A stretch of DNA of 64,000 nucleotides from Azorhizobium oxalatiphilum (GCF_014635325.1 NZ_BMCT01000001.1:1021743-1085742); one strand, 5' to 3'; positions 8,154 to 17,194 are shown, counted from the stretch's first letter. Numbers and translations: made by a program. The notes: generated from the sequence alone by a model not told the origin.

Positions 8154-9134
8154 ATGCGCATACTCGTCATCGGCGGGGCCGGCATGGTCGGTCGCAAGCT
8201 GATCGAACGCCTCGCCAAGGAGGGGCGGCTCGGCGGCACGCCCATCACCGCCCTCACGGCCCACGACGTGGTTGCCCCCGCCCGCATCGAGGCCCCGTTC
8301 CCCATCGAGACGCGGGTATCGGACATCTCCGTGCCCGGCGAAGCCGAGGCGCTGATCGCGGATCGGCCGGATATCATCTTCCACCTCGCGGCCATCGTGT
8401 CGGGCGAGGCGGAAGCGGACTTCGAGAAGGGCTACCGCATCAATCTCGATGGTACGCGCTATCTGTTCGATGCCGTGCGGGCGGTGGAGGGCTATGTGCC
8501 CCGCCTCGTCTTCACCTCCTCGCTGGCGGTGTTCGGCGCGCCCTATCCCGAAACACCCATCGAGGATGATTTCTTCCTCACCCCGCTGACCTCCTACGGC
8601 ACACAGAAGGCCATGGGCGAGTTGCTGCTGGCGGACTATTCCCGGCGCGGCTTCTTCGACGGCATCGGCATCCGCCTGCCCACCATCTGCGTGCGGCCGG
8701 GCAAGCCCAACAAGGCGGCCTCGGGCTTCTTCTCCGGCATCATCCGTGAGCCGCTGGCAGGGCAGGAGGCGATCCTGCCCGTCTCCGAGGATGTGGTGCA
8801 CTGGCATGCCTCGCCGCGCGCGGCGGTCGGCTTCCTCATCCATGCCGCGACGCTCGACACCGCGCCGCTGGGCGCCCGCCGTTCGCTCAGCATGCCCGGT
8901 ACGGCAGCGAGCGTAGGCGAGCAGATCGAGGCGCTGCGCAAGGTGGCGGGCGACAAGGTGGTGGCGCGCATCCGCCGCGAGCCCGACCCGGTGGTGGCGA
9001 AGATCGTCAATGGCTGGCCGCGCACCTTCAATCCGGAACGCTCGACCGCGCTGGGCTTCAAGGCCGAAAGCTCGTTCGAGGAGATCATCCGTATCCACAT
9101 CGCCGACGAACTGGGCGGCAAGATCGTGGATTGA
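8154..9134 (+). CDS. denD: D-erythronate dehydrogenase-like NAD-dependent epimerase/dehydratase
   Basis: The 326-residue protein is an extended SDR. The Rossmann motif is GGAGMVGRK at residues 7-15. TSSLAVFGAPYPE near 120 and SYGTQKAMGE near 147 supply the Ser and Tyr-x3-Lys of the active site. The overall pattern matches DenD, which oxidises D-erythronate to 2-keto-D-erythronate. The start at 8154 follows AAGGGAGAAACGC. It lies 283 bases after the SDR, separated by the palindromic repeat pair. The other erythronate genes (kinase, isomerase) are not in the window, so the pathway is incomplete here. The gene name is a family-level assignment. Confidence 0.82.
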   Translation: MRILVIGGAGMVGRKLIERLAKEGRLGGTPITALTAHDVVAPARIEAPFPIETRVSDISVPGEAEALIADRPDIIFHLAAIVSGEAEADFEKGYRINLDGTRYLFDAVRAVEGYVPRLVFTSSLAVFGAPYPETPIEDDFFLTPLTSYGTQKAMGELLLADYSRRGFFDGIGIRLPTICVRPGKPNKAASGFFSGIIREPLAGQEAILPVSEDVVHWHASPRAAVGFLIHAATLDTAPLGARRSLSMPGTAASVGEQIEALRKVAGDKVVARIRREPDPVVAKIVNGWPRTFNPERSTALGFKAESSFEEIIRIHIADELGGKIVD

Positions 9135-9144
9135 AAAGAGCGAG

Positions 9145-9175
9145 GGCGCGGCACGGAAAGGTCCGGTGCCGCGCC
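9145..9175. terminator. Shared terminator hairpin between convergent genes
   Basis: Ten-base perfect arms GGCGCGGCAC (9145-9154) and GTGCCGCGCC (9166-9175) enclose an 11-base loop. The hairpin lies between the convergent denD-like gene (ends 9134) and the LMW-phosphatase-like gene (ends 9180), so it may serve both. Confidence 0.7.
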
Positions 9176-9179
9176 ATTC

Positions 9180-9695
9180 TCAGGCAGCGAAGGCCGCCGG
9201 CTCCGTGCGGGCCGCAGCGAGGGCGGCGATGCCGTCGCGCAGGCGCGGCAGCAGCGAACGGTAGAGCTGTCGCCGCCGGCGCGGATCGCTGACGGCGCTG
9301 GGGTCTTCCAGCGTCCAGGTTTCCACCGGCAGCCGGGCGACGCCGGTCATGCGCTCGATGCGCGGCGCCGCATCGCCCACCAGCGAGACCACGAGGTCGA
9401 TCCGGGGTGCGCCGGAAAAGCCGAACAGTTCAAGCGGCTTGGACGACAGACCGTCAGAGGGGATGCCTTCCCGGTCGAGGCAGTCCACCAGCACGCTGTC
9501 CACTTCCCCGCTGCCGTGAATGCCGGCGCTGAAGGCCCTGATCTGCCTGTGGGCATGGTTGACCATGGCCTCGGCCAGCAGGCTGAGGCCGGAATTGTCC
9601 CGGCAGGCGAACAGGATGGATGGGCGCTGCGGAATGTGCGCCAGCGCCTGTGCCGCTTCGCCTTCGGTGGGCGCTGGCGTTCGGGTGAGGGTCAT
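9180..9695 (-). CDS. LMW protein-tyrosine phosphatase/ArsC-like protein, catalytic Arg missing
   Basis: The 171-residue protein has the low-molecular-weight phosphatase/arsenate reductase fold: the P-loop region ILFACRDNSGLSLLAEA lies at residues ~27-43, and WTLEDPSAVSD near 129-139 holds the general-acid Asp. The family signature is Cys-x5-Arg-Ser/Thr; here Cys31 is present but residue 37 is Leu instead of Arg, leaving the anion-binding site incomplete. It is therefore probably not a normal phosphatase and may be a binding or regulatory relative. The start at 9695 has AGGAGG upstream; the frame further upstream runs into a dispersed repeat. No ars genes are adjacent. Confidence 0.8.
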   Translation of the reverse strand: MTLTRTPAPTEGEAAQALAHIPQRPSILFACRDNSGLSLLAEAMVNHAHRQIRAFSAGIHGSGEVDSVLVDCLDREGIPSDGLSSKPLELFGFSGAPRIDLVVSLVGDAAPRIERMTGVARLPVETWTLEDPSAVSDPRRRRQLYRSLLPRLRDGIAALAAARTEPAAFAA

Positions 9696-10078
9696 GGAAC
9701 AGGCCTCCTTCCGAGGAGCACGTCCGGCTTTGATTGCTCCGCAATCCAAGCCGCCAGACGTCCTCCATCCAAACATGAGAGGCGGATTCGCGGGTCAGAT
9801 TGATGCAATCTGGCCCGATCCGGCTCTGTGCGCCGATGTCCCAGCCATGGACCTCCGGCGCGCCGCGGGACGGGTCATAGCCGTGTCGCCCGACGCCAGG
9901 ATGACAGTCGCGTGGTCGTGAAAAGGCAGGGGGAAAGGGCGGGATTGCGGGGCAAACCCTGGCCGCACCGCGATCCATTAACCAATTTGCAAATCTTAAA
10001 CGGGATGTATCCAGAAGCTGGCGCGAATCGTGATTCGCTGAACATGCGGTCTCCGCCGGCAGTGAATCGGAGGCTTTA
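9696..10078. other. Intergenic region with repeat and hairpin
   Basis: This divergent region contains copy A of the dispersed GAGCA repeat (9716-9752). It also has a hairpin with arms CGGGTCAGATTG and CAATCTGGCCCG (9790-9817, one G-T pair). From about 9975 the sequence becomes AT-richer before the H1-like gene, where its promoter is expected. No gene is supported. Confidence 0.5.
9716..9752. repeat. Dispersed palindromic repeat, copy A
   Basis: The unit GAGCACGTCCGGCTTTGATT continues as GCTCCGCAATCCAAGCC. It matches copies at 25573-25609 and 47330-47366 with a few differences. The GATTGC...GCAATC part is self-complementary. This is a REP-like intergenic element. Confidence 0.7.
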
Positions 10079-11065
10079 ATGGCGAAGAGCGAAGTTACGG
10101 GCGTCGAGGTCAGCCGGATCGCGGCGAAGGCGCTGCGGGATCCGGGGAGCGTGTCCCTGGACGAAATCAAGGTGCTGGCGGCCTCGGCCCTGACCCAGGC
10201 TCCGGCCAAGCCGAAGGCGGCTGTGGCTGCCAAGGCTCCCGCCAGCAAGGTGAGCGCGAAGGTGGCCCCGGCCCCGAAGGCGACCGCTGCCAAGAGCGCG
10301 GCTCCCAAGGCTGCTGCTCCGGCCAAGGCCGCAAAGGCCGCGAAGGCCGCTCCCAAGGCTGCTGCCGCCAAGGCCCCGGCTGCGAAGGCCGCTGCCCCCA
10401 AGAAGGCCGCCGCCAAGGCTGCCGCGCCGGTGAAGGCCGAGAAGGCTCCGGCCAAGGCTGCCGCTCCCAAGGCCGCTGCGCCCAAGGCTGCGAAAGCCGC
10501 CGCTGCCAAGCCGGCCGTTGCCAAGAAGGCTCCGGCCAAGGTTTCGCCGGCCAAGGTTGCTCCGGTGAAGACCGAGACTCCTGCCGCGAAGCCGGCCAAG
10601 GCCCCCAAGGCTGCCGCCGCGAAGACCGCGAAGGCGCCCGCCAAGGCTGCTGCCCCCAAGGCCGCTGCTCCGAAGGCTGCCGCGCCCAAGGCTGTGAAGG
10701 CCCCTAAGGCCGCCGCCAAGGCCGCGCCCGCCAAGGCTGCTGCTCCCGCTCCTGCCGCTGAAGCCGCGCCGGCCAAGGCCGCCGCGAAGCCGAAGGCTGC
10801 CCCCAAGGCTGCGGTGAAGGCGGCTGCGAAGCCCGCCAAGGCCCCGAAGGCCGCCAAGGCTGCGCCCGCTGCTGCTCCGGCTGCCGCCCCCGTGGAGGCG
10901 CCCGCCGCCGTGGTCGAGGCCGCCAAGGTTGAAGCCGCCAAGCCCGTGAAGGCCCCCAAGGCCAAGGCTGCTGCCAAGCCCGTGACCAAGCCGGCCGCCG
11001 CCAAGGTTGCCAAGCCTGTCACCAAGGTGGCTGCGCCGAAGACCAAGCCGGCCAAGAAGGCCTGA
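10079..11065 (+). CDS. Histone H1-like Ala/Lys/Pro-rich DNA-binding protein
   Basis: The 328-residue protein has a non-repetitive N-terminus of about 40 residues (MAKSEVTGVEVSRIAAKALR onward). It is followed by nearly 290 residues of degenerate AAAPKAAKA-type repeats that end in KPAKKA. This composition is that of bacterial histone H1-like or AlgP-like nucleoid proteins, whose basic tail binds DNA without sequence specificity. No signal peptide or membrane segment is present. The repeats use many alternative codons, which produces long spurious open frames on the other strand. Repeat copy number is likely to vary between strains. Expected role: nucleoid organisation. The N-terminal segment is not one I can assign to a domain. 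Confidence 0.85.
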   Translation: MAKSEVTGVEVSRIAAKALRDPGSVSLDEIKVLAASALTQAPAKPKAAVAAKAPASKVSAKVAPAPKATAAKSAAPKAAAPAKAAKAAKAAPKAAAAKAPAAKAAAPKKAAAKAAAPVKAEKAPAKAAAPKAAAPKAAKAAAAKPAVAKKAPAKVSPAKVAPVKTETPAAKPAKAPKAAAAKTAKAPAKAAAPKAAAPKAAAPKAVKAPKAAAKAAPAKAAAPAPAAEAAPAKAAAKPKAAPKAAVKAAAKPAKAPKAAKAAPAAAPAAAPVEAPAAVVEAAKVEAAKPVKAPKAKAAAKPVTKPAAAKVAKPVTKVAAPKTKPAKKA

Positions 11066-11129
11066 TTTCAGGCCTGATTTCAGGCCTGACAGTTTCCGCC
11101 CCGCGCTCCGGCGCGGGGCACACAAAAAG

Positions 11130-11157
11130 AAACGCGCGCCCGAAAGGCGCGCGTTTT
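11130..11157. terminator. Rho-independent terminator of the H1-like gene
   Basis: The stem AAACGCGCGCC / GGCGCGCGTTT with loop CGAAA is followed by further T residues. It is oriented for the rightward H1-like gene and is symmetrical enough to serve sdhB from the other side. A second hairpin (CCCCGCGC / GCGCGGGG) lies just before it at about 11099-11118. Confidence 0.85.
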
Positions 11158-11209
11158 TCGTTTCCGTGACCATCTCCGGGGGGCCTGCGGTGCAGGCCCC
11201 GAAGCGCCG

Positions 11210-11995
11210 TCAGATCTGGCGTTCGACCATCATCTTCTTGATTTCGGCGATCGCCTTGGCCGGGTTCAGGCTCTTCGGGCAGGCCTGGGCGCAGTTCATG
11301 ATGGTGTGGCAGCGATACAGGCGGAACGGATCCTCGAGATTGTCGAGGCGCGCGCCGGTGCGCTCGTCGCGGCTGTCCTTCAGCCAGCGGTTGGCCTGCA
11401 GCAGGGCCGCCGGGCCGAGATAGCGGTCGCCGTTCCACCAGTAGCTGGGGCAGGAGGTGGAGCAGCAGGCGCACAGGATGCACTCATAGAGGCCGTCCAG
11501 ACGCTCGCGGTCTTCCTTCGACTGGCGCCACTCCTTCTCGGGGGCGGCCGTGTCGGTCTGCAGCCAGGGCTCGATGGAGGCGTGCTGGGCGTAGAAGCGG
11601 GTGAGATCGGGAACGAGATCCTTCACCACTTCCATGTGCGGCAGCGGGTAGATGTTCACCACTTCCTTCACCAGCACCTCGTCCATGCCCTTGGTGCAGG
11701 CCAGAGTGTTGGTGCCGCCGATGTTCATGGCGCAGGAGCCGCACACGCCCTCGCGGCAGGAGCGCCGGAAGGTCAGGGTCGGGTCGATGTGGTTCTTGAT
11801 GTAGATGAGGCCATCGAGAACCATGGGGCCGCAGTTCTCGCGGTCCACGTAATAGGTGTCGATGGACGGGTTCTTCCCGTCATCCGGGTTCCAGCGATAG
11901 ACCTTGAACTCCGTGACCTTCTTGGCGCCCTGAGGCTTCGGCCAGGTCTTTCCCTTGGTGATCTGAGAATTCTTCGGGAGTGTAAGCTCAACCAT
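11210..11995 (-). CDS. sdhB: Succinate dehydrogenase iron-sulfur subunit
   Basis: SdhB carries electrons from the flavin of SdhA to the quinone site in the membrane. The 260-residue product has the [2Fe-2S] motif [16 protein letters not shown] near residues 78-93 and a distal Cys in LACTKGM. The [4Fe-4S]/[3Fe-4S] segments [17 protein letters not shown] and [17 protein letters not shown] follow near 170 and 220. The ATG at 11995 (MVELTLPK) was preferred to one six codons upstream, which falls in the intergenic stretch. It is the last gene of the leftward sdhC-sdhD-sdhA-sdhB operon, 92 bases after sdhA. Confidence 0.97.
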   Translation of the reverse strand: MVELTLPKNSQITKGKTWPKPQGAKKVTEFKVYRWNPDDGKNPSIDTYYVDRENCGPMVLDGLIYIKNHIDPTLTFRRSCREGVCGSCAMNIGGTNTLACTKGMDEVLVKEVVNIYPLPHMEVVKDLVPDLTRFYAQHASIEPWLQTDTAAPEKEWRQSKEDRERLDGLYECILCACCSTSCPSYWWNGDRYLGPAALLQANRWLKDSRDERTGARLDNLEDPFRLYRCHTIMNCAQACPKSLNPAKAIAEIKKMMVERQI

Positions 11996-12087
11996 TGGTG
12001 CGGTCCCAATCACCGGCTGCGCCGGCTGTTCGCTGGAGCCGGCCGGGCGGGGCCGGCTCCGTGGGTCGTTTCAATTCAGCCAGGGGC

Positions 12088-13920
12088 TCAGTACACGCGC
12101 TTTTTGGGCTCGATGTACTGAATGTCGTTGGACAGGGTGTAGGTGTGCACCGGGCGGTCTTCGAGCTTCACCTCGCCTGAGGCGGTGTCGATGTAAGCCA
12201 GCGTGTGCTTCATCCAGTTGTGGTCGTCGCGATCCGGGAAATCCTCGCGGGCATGGGCGCCGCGGCTTTCCTGACGGTTCAGCGCGCTGTCCATGGTCAC
12301 GACGGCCTGAGCGATCAGGTTATCGTATTCCATGGTCTCGATGAGGTCCGAATTCCACACCAGCGAACGGTCGGAGACCTTCACGGCGCTGGAATCCTTG
12401 AACACCTTGTGGATCAGGTGGTGGCCCTCTTCGAGCACCTCGCCGGTGCGGAACACCGCGCAGTTGCTCTGCATCACGCGCTGCATCTCGCCGCGCAGCT
12501 CCGCCGTGGACGTGTCGCCGTTGGCGTTGCGGAAGCGGTCGAGGCGGGAGAGCGCGAGGTCGGCGCTGTTGGCCGGCAGTTCGCGGTGCTTCTCGCCCGG
12601 AGTCACAATCTCGGCGGCCCGGAGCGCAGCGGCGCGGCCGAACACGACCAGATCGATCAGCGAGTTGGAGCCGAGGCGGTTGGCGCCGTGCACGGACACG
12701 CAGGCGGCCTCGCCGATGGCCATCAGGCCGGGCACCACCTTGTCCGGATCGCCGCCCACCTTGTTCAGCACCTCGCCGTGATAGTTCGTCGGGATGCCGC
12801 CCATGTTGTAGTGCACGGTCGGGATGACCGGGATGGGCTCGCGGGTCACGTCCACGCCGGCGAAGATGCGGGCGCTCTCGGAGATGCCCGGCAGGCGTTC
12901 GTGCAGGATCGCCGGATCGAGGTGATCCAGATGCAGGAAGATGTGGTCCTTGGCCTTGCCGACGCCACGTCCCTCGCGGATCTCCATGGTCATGGAGCGG
13001 GAGACGACGTCGCGCGAGGCCAGATCCTTGGCGGAGGGGGCATAGCGCTCCATGAAGCGCTCGCCTTCCGAATTGGTCAGGTAGCCGCCTTCGCCGCGCG
13101 AACCCTCGGTGATGAGGCAGCCCGAGCCGTAGATGCCGGTCGGGTGAAACTGCACGAACTCCATGTCCTGCAGGGGCAGGCCGGCGCGCAGCACCATGCC
13201 GCCGCCGTCACCCGTGCAGGTGTGGGCGGAGGTGGCGGAGAAGTAGGCGCGGCCGTAGCCGCCCGTGGCCAGCACCACGAGGTGCGAGCGGAAGCGGTGG
13301 ATGGTGCCGTCGTCCATCTTCAGGGCGATGACGCCGCGGCAGCGGCCTTCCTCGTCCATGATCAGGTCGATGGCGAAATATTCGATGAAGAACTCGGCCT
13401 TGTGCTTCAGCGCCGCGCCATAGAGCGTGTGCAGCATGGCATGGCCGGTACGATCGGCGGCGGCGCAGGTGCGCTGGGCGGTGCCCTTGCCGAAATGCGT
13501 GGTCATGCCGCCGAACGGGCGCTGGTAGATCTTGCCGTCCTCGGTGCGGGAGAAGGGCACGCCCCAATGCTCCAGCTCGTACACGGCGGCCGGCGCGTTA
13601 CGCACCAGATATTCGATGGCGTCCTGGTCGCCCAGCCAGTCCGACCCCTTCACGGTGTCGTACATGTGCCACTGCCACTGGTCCTCGCCCATGTTGCCGA
13701 GCGAGGCAGCCACGCCACCCTGGGCGGCAACCGTGTGGGAGCGGGTGGGGAACACCTTGGTGATGCAGGCGGTGCGCAGGCCGGCTTCCGAGCAGCCCAC
13801 GACTGCGCGCAGGCCGGCGCCACCGGCGCCCACCACGAGCACGTCATAGGTATGGTCGATGATGGGATAGGCCTGGCCGTTCACGCCGGGCGCGGCCGCT
13901 CCGTTGGTGGCTTCGGACAT
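12088..13920 (-). CDS. sdhA: Succinate dehydrogenase flavoprotein subunit
   Basis: SdhA oxidises succinate to fumarate in the TCA cycle at the inner face of the membrane. The 610-residue protein has the dinucleotide motif [11 protein letters not shown] near residue 29, and SHTVAAQGG near 62 with the His that binds FAD covalently. [23 protein letters not shown] near 250 and [21 protein letters not shown] near 400 form the active-site and capping regions. The length is typical. One base separates its start from the sdhD stop, so the two are translationally linked. Confidence 0.97.
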   Translation of the reverse strand: MSEATNGAAAPGVNGQAYPIIDHTYDVLVVGAGGAGLRAVVGCSEAGLRTACITKVFPTRSHTVAAQGGVAASLGNMGEDQWQWHMYDTVKGSDWLGDQDAIEYLVRNAPAAVYELEHWGVPFSRTEDGKIYQRPFGGMTTHFGKGTAQRTCAAADRTGHAMLHTLYGAALKHKAEFFIEYFAIDLIMDEEGRCRGVIALKMDDGTIHRFRSHLVVLATGGYGRAYFSATSAHTCTGDGGGMVLRAGLPLQDMEFVQFHPTGIYGSGCLITEGSRGEGGYLTNSEGERFMERYAPSAKDLASRDVVSRSMTMEIREGRGVGKAKDHIFLHLDHLDPAILHERLPGISESARIFAGVDVTREPIPVIPTVHYNMGGIPTNYHGEVLNKVGGDPDKVVPGLMAIGEAACVSVHGANRLGSNSLIDLVVFGRAAALRAAEIVTPGEKHRELPANSADLALSRLDRFRNANGDTSTAELRGEMQRVMQSNCAVFRTGEVLEEGHHLIHKVFKDSSAVKVSDRSLVWNSDLIETMEYDNLIAQAVVTMDSALNRQESRGAHAREDFPDRDDHNWMKHTLAYIDTASGEVKLEDRPVHTYTLSNDIQYIEPKKRVY

Positions 13921-13921
13921 G

Positions 13922-14308
13922 TCAGCCTCCCAGACTGATCTTGAGCACGGCGAAGGCGCCGGCGAGGCCGATCACGGTGGTGAAGAAGGTGTTGCCGATG
14001 ACCAGCGCCACTTTCATGCCTTCCGTGTGGATGTAGTCCTCGATGACCACCTGCATGCCGAGGCGCATGTGCACCGTCACCGACAGCAGGGCCAGCAGCA
14101 TGATGACCGCGACCACCGGATTGGCGAGGGTGGTGTGCACGGTGCTGTAGCTCTCGCCGAGCACCGACATGACGATGATGAGGAAGGCAACCGTCAGGAT
14201 GAGGTTGCCGAGCGCGGTGAGTCGCTGAAGGAAGAAATGGTGCGTGCCGGAACGGGCAGAACCAAGTCCGCGGACGCGGCCGAGTGGGGTGCGCATGGGG
14301 CTGTGCAT
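13922..14308 (-). CDS. sdhD: Succinate dehydrogenase membrane anchor SdhD
   Basis: This 128-residue anchor has three hydrophobic helices (residues ~30-50, 63-85, 100-122). It contains the heme/quinone-region segment [15 protein letters not shown] near residues 80-94, in which conserved His and Asp-Tyr residues are visible. Together with SdhC it anchors the complex and binds ubiquinone. It lies 13 bases after sdhC and one base before sdhA. Sequence conservation in this subunit is low, so identity rests partly on operon position. Confidence 0.93.
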   Translation of the reverse strand: MHSPMRTPLGRVRGLGSARSGTHHFFLQRLTALGNLILTVAFLIIVMSVLGESYSTVHTTLANPVVAVIMLLALLSVTVHMRLGMQVVIEDYIHTEGMKVALVIGNTFFTTVIGLAGAFAVLKISLGG

Positions 14309-14321
14309 GATGCGTGGCCTC

Positions 14322-14723
14322 TCAGCTCTTGATGGCTAGGCCGATGGCCCACACGACGATGGTCAGGGTGATGGAGCCGCCCAGCGTCAGTTTGGCGAGC
14401 AGCACACGTTCCTTGGGGCCGAAGCCGTGCAGCATGTCCCAGATGAAGTGGCGCATGCCGCCGAGGGCGTGATGGAGCAGGGCCCAGGTGTAGCCGAGCA
14501 GGATCAGGCGGCCGATCCACGAGCCGGCGACCGTGGAAAAGGTCGCGTAGGCGCTCGGCGATGCGGCAGCGGCCAGCAGCCACCAGACCAGGATGGCCGT
14601 GCCGAAGTACAGCGCGCATCCCGTGATGCGGTGCACGATCGACATCATCATCGTGATGAGGGGACGATAGATCTGAAGGTGGGGAGATGTCGGGCGCATA
14701 ATGCGGGGCGGGCTGTCGGCCAT
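14322..14723 (-). CDS. sdhC: Succinate dehydrogenase cytochrome b556 subunit SdhC
   Basis: This 133-residue membrane anchor has the family motifs RPLITMMMSIVHRITG (residues ~20-35), which contain the quinone-site Ser and Arg, and HHALGGMRHFIWD (~84-96), which contains the heme-ligand His. There are three transmembrane helices. The ATG at 14723 is preceded by GGAGGAGG. It is the first gene of sdhCDAB; the promoter region upstream holds an inverted repeat GTTGC-N6-GCAAC shared with two porin genes in this window. Confidence 0.96.
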   Translation of the reverse strand: MADSPPRIMRPTSPHLQIYRPLITMMMSIVHRITGCALYFGTAILVWWLLAAAASPSAYATFSTVAGSWIGRLILLGYTWALLHHALGGMRHFIWDMLHGFGPKERVLLAKLTLGGSITLTIVVWAIGLAIKS

Positions 14724-14762
14724 GGGCCTCCTCCGGAAATCGACCGATCAGGTATCCCAATC

Positions 14763-14778
14763 GTTGCCAGTTCGCAAC
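14763..14778. promoter_or_regulatory. Inverted repeat GTTGC-N6-GCAAC before sdhC
   Basis: The sequence GTTGCCAGTTCGCAAC lies 40-55 bases upstream of the sdhC start. The same arms at the same six-base spacing occur before the OmpW gene (15921-15936) and the Omp31 gene (31863-31878). This suggests one shared dimeric regulator. The regulator is not identified. Confidence 0.55.
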
Positions 14779-15057
14779 AATTCCAAAGCAGGGGGTCCCG
14801 ATCTGTTTGGGTGGTATGGCGCAGCGCAACCGGCCTGCCAAGCATTCAGTGCCCGCATTCCCGACAAGGCTGGTGCCCGAGGATTGCGGATATCGCTGGT
14901 CCCATGGGTTAATTCTGGATCGGTGCGGGCTGGTTCCGGCGTGGTCGGACCTGTGCCCGCGAAACCTTGGAACGAAACGATTTGTGGCGCTGATTGCAGG
15001 ACCATCCGGAGCGGATGTGCTTGCGTGGAAATAATTTCCACTTTGCAGTGGCTCAAA

Positions 15058-15088
15058 ACAAAACAGCGCGGGCAGAGCCCGCGCTGTT
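15058..15088 (-). terminator. Rho-independent terminator of the OmpW-like gene
   Basis: On the minus strand a perfect stem AACAGCGCGGGC / GCCCGCGCTGTT with a three-base loop is followed by TTGTTTT. It lies about 28 bases after the stop codon. Confidence 0.88.
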
Positions 15089-15115
15089 CCTCATGAAAGA
15101 ATGTTCCGAAAAGGA

Positions 15116-15820
15116 TCAGAACTTGTAGGTGATACCGGTGCTGATCAGCCACGGATCGAGCTTGGTGGAGCCGGTGTAGGGGGTGGAGCCCACCACCACG
15201 TCGAAGTCGGGCTCCAGGAAGAGCTTCTTCACGTCGACGTTCCAGCCCCAGTGCTTGTCGAGCATGTAGTCGAAGCCGACCTGCAGGGCCCAGCCCCAGG
15301 TGTCCTTGATGTCCAGATCGGTGACCTGGTTGGCATCCTGCTTGTAGAAGAAGGTGTAGTTCACACCCGCGCCGACGTAGGGCTTGAAGTTGCCGAAGTC
15401 GGTGAAGTGGTACTGCAGCAGCAGGGTGGGGGGCAGCAGCCAGGTCTTGCCGACCTGCAGGCCGTCGATGCTGCCGCGGCCGGTCACGTAGCTGTAGGTG
15501 GTGCCGAGGATGAGCTCAGCCGCCCAGTTCTTCGTGAAGTAGTAGGTGATGTCGAGCTCGGGGATCACCGTGTCCGAGGTCTTCAGGCCCGAACCGGCGA
15601 TGCCGTTGACCGAACCGCTGTCGTTGGTCACCACGCCGGTGACGCGCAGACGGATCTGCCAGGGGTTCCAGGTCTCGACCACCACGGGGGCCTTCACCGG
15701 ATACTTGGTGGCGAGGTCGGCAGCCGAGGCCGGAGCCGCGCCGATCATCATCGCACCCATCAGCATGGTGCCCGCCAGCAGGCCCGTGCTCTTGATCTTG
15801 CCCATCGCCCAACCCGACAT
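15116..15820 (-). CDS. OmpW-family outer membrane protein
   Basis: This roughly 234-residue protein has a signal peptide ending near APASAADL and a mature beta-barrel with OmpW wording: TVIPELDITYYFTKNWAAE, LPPTLLLQYHF, KPYVGAGVNYTFF, NVDVKKLFLEPD and a C-terminal ITYKF ending in Phe. OmpW proteins form small eight-stranded channels for hydrophobic compounds. Unusually, the segment just after the signal peptide (AADLATKYPVKAPVV) is nearly identical to that of the unrelated Omp31-type protein at 31101. The start at 15820 (GGAG upstream) is preferred; 15805 is possible. The promoter carries the GTTGC-N6-GCAAC repeat. Confidence 0.9.
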   Translation of the reverse strand: MSGWAMGKIKSTGLLAGTMLMGAMMIGAAPASAADLATKYPVKAPVVVETWNPWQIRLRVTGVVTNDSGSVNGIAGSGLKTSDTVIPELDITYYFTKNWAAELILGTTYSYVTGRGSIDGLQVGKTWLLPPTLLLQYHFTDFGNFKPYVGAGVNYTFFYKQDANQVTDLDIKDTWGWALQVGFDYMLDKHWGWNVDVKKLFLEPDFDVVVGSTPYTGSTKLDPWLISTGITYKF

Positions 15821-15920
15821 AAGTCCAAACTCCAATTCGGAAAATTCCAAGGCGGACATTGCTCTTTCACTGCTGTGGATGTTTGAGGCAGATCAAATTC
15901 CACGGCCCTCGCCGGCCGGT

Positions 15921-15936
15921 GTTGCCGGCTTGCAAC
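15921..15936. promoter_or_regulatory. Inverted repeat GTTGC-N6-GCAAC before the OmpW-like gene
   Basis: GTTGCCGGCTTGCAAC lies about 100 bases upstream of the OmpW start at 15820, and the symmetry extends by one base on each side (T...A). It is the second of three copies of the arrangement in the window. Confidence 0.55.
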
Positions 15937-16099
15937 AGGGGGCGTTGCGCCACATTGTGGCCGCAGGAATGGCGCGTTCCTTTGGGATTCGCGCCCGCCG
16001 GCTGGTGGCGGAGGGCTGGCGCAGGGGCAGCATGCGACGGGGAGACGCGGGAACCCGGACGCTTTGTCGAGGCCATCAGCGTATCTGGGAAGCGTGTGC

Positions 16100-17182
16100 A
16101 TGATTTTGAACGGTGCCGTTCCGAGGCGGCTGGGCCTCGCATTCCGCCTGCTCGCCATGTGCCTCCCACTGGCCGGCATGGCGGTGCTTTCCACCGTCCC
16201 CGCAGCGGCGCAGGAGCAGGTGAGCGAGCGCCGCCTCACGGTGGGCAAGGAAAAGCGCAGCTATCTCCTCTCCCGTCCCGAAGGCGCGGCAGGGCCGCTG
16301 CCGACGGTGATCGCCCTGCATGGCGCGGGAGAGAGCGCCGAAGGCTTCATGGGCTATCTGGGGCTTGAGCCCACCGCCGCCGCGAATCGATTCGTGGCCG
16401 TCTATCCGCAGGGCATCGGCCGGGTGTGGAACGACGGCCGCCCGGCAGCCATGCGGCTCAAGGCGGTGCTCACCCCCGGCGACGACGTGGCCTATCTGAT
16501 CTCGCTCACCGCCCAACTGGTGGCCGAGGGCATCGCCGATCCGAATCGCATCTATCTGATGGGCATCTCCAACGGCGGCTTCATGGTGGAGCGCATGGCC
16601 TGCGAGCATGCGGACCTCTACGCCGCCTTCTCCGTGATCATGGCCACCGCCCCGGCCAACTATCGCGAGGAATGCCGGCCCAGCCGGCCGGTGCCGATCA
16701 TGTTCATCCACGGCACGGCGGACCCTGTGATCGCCTGGGACGGCTTCTGGACGCCCATGGGCGCCACCCTGTCGGCTCCCGACAGCGCGCAGCTCTATGC
16801 CCGCCTGAACGGCTGCGGCGAGCCGCAGGTGACGTCGCTGCCCGATCTGGAGCGGGTGGACGGCACGACGGTGGGCCTGTTCCGCTGGCAGGGGTGCGCC
16901 GCGCCGGGCGAGGTCGCGCTCTATCGGGTGGAACGGGGCGGGCACCAGTCACCGGCGCGGGTGGAGACCAGCCCGGAACTGGCCACCATGTTCCTGGGCC
17001 TGCGCAATCGCGACATCGACGCTGGTGCCGAAAGCTGGGCGCTGTTCTCCCGCCATGCGCTGGGGCCGGCAGCCCAGCCGGCCGGAACAGGAACGGGCGT
17101 GCCGGGCGGGGTGCCGCTGCCGCGTCCCTCGCCTCTGAAACAGAAAAGCGCGGGGCAGGGAATTCCCGCCACCGCGCAATAG
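16100..17182 (+). CDS. Secreted alpha/beta-hydrolase, PHB depolymerase/feruloyl esterase-like (LpqC type)
   Basis: The 360-residue precursor has an N-terminal signal peptide (hydrophobic residues ~12-36, cleavage near AAAQEQ). The alpha/beta-hydrolase domain shows an oxyanion-hole motif LHGAGESAEGF near residue 72, the nucleophile elbow MGISNGGFM near 155, an acid region HGTADPVI near 207, and a His in ERGGHQSP near 280. These are hallmarks of the LpqC/PHB-depolymerase (carbohydrate esterase 1-like) group acting on polyester or feruloyl esters in the periplasm or outside the cell. The C-terminal ~60 residues are Pro/Gly-rich and probably disordered. The start at 16100 was chosen as the first ATG giving a clean signal peptide. 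A strong terminator follows. Confidence 0.85.
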   Translation: MILNGAVPRRLGLAFRLLAMCLPLAGMAVLSTVPAAAQEQVSERRLTVGKEKRSYLLSRPEGAAGPLPTVIALHGAGESAEGFMGYLGLEPTAAANRFVAVYPQGIGRVWNDGRPAAMRLKAVLTPGDDVAYLISLTAQLVAEGIADPNRIYLMGISNGGFMVERMACEHADLYAAFSVIMATAPANYREECRPSRPVPIMFIHGTADPVIAWDGFWTPMGATLSAPDSAQLYARLNGCGEPQVTSLPDLERVDGTTVGLFRWQGCAAPGEVALYRVERGGHQSPARVETSPELATMFLGLRNRDIDAGAESWALFSRHALGPAAQPAGTGTGVPGGVPLPRPSPLKQKSAGQGIPATAQ

Positions 17183-17194
17183 CTTGAGATGATG

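Larger units (their letters stand above)
14724..15115. other. Promoter region of sdhCDAB and downstream region of the OmpW gene
   Basis: This 392-base gap contains the sdh promoter, the operator-like inverted repeat at 14763-14778 and the OmpW terminator at 15058-15088. Weak open frames here have no protein-like character. Confidence 0.6.

Noticed and set aside
9975-10005. CtrA box (TTAA-N7-TTAA) before the H1-like gene
   Set aside because: Two TTAA elements are present, but about 14 bases separate them instead of seven.
9454-11173. Two long leftward Ala- and Gly/Leu/Ser-rich frames of 533 and 365 codons
   Set aside because: They are the antisense reading of the repetitive H1-like gene and have no start signals or domains.
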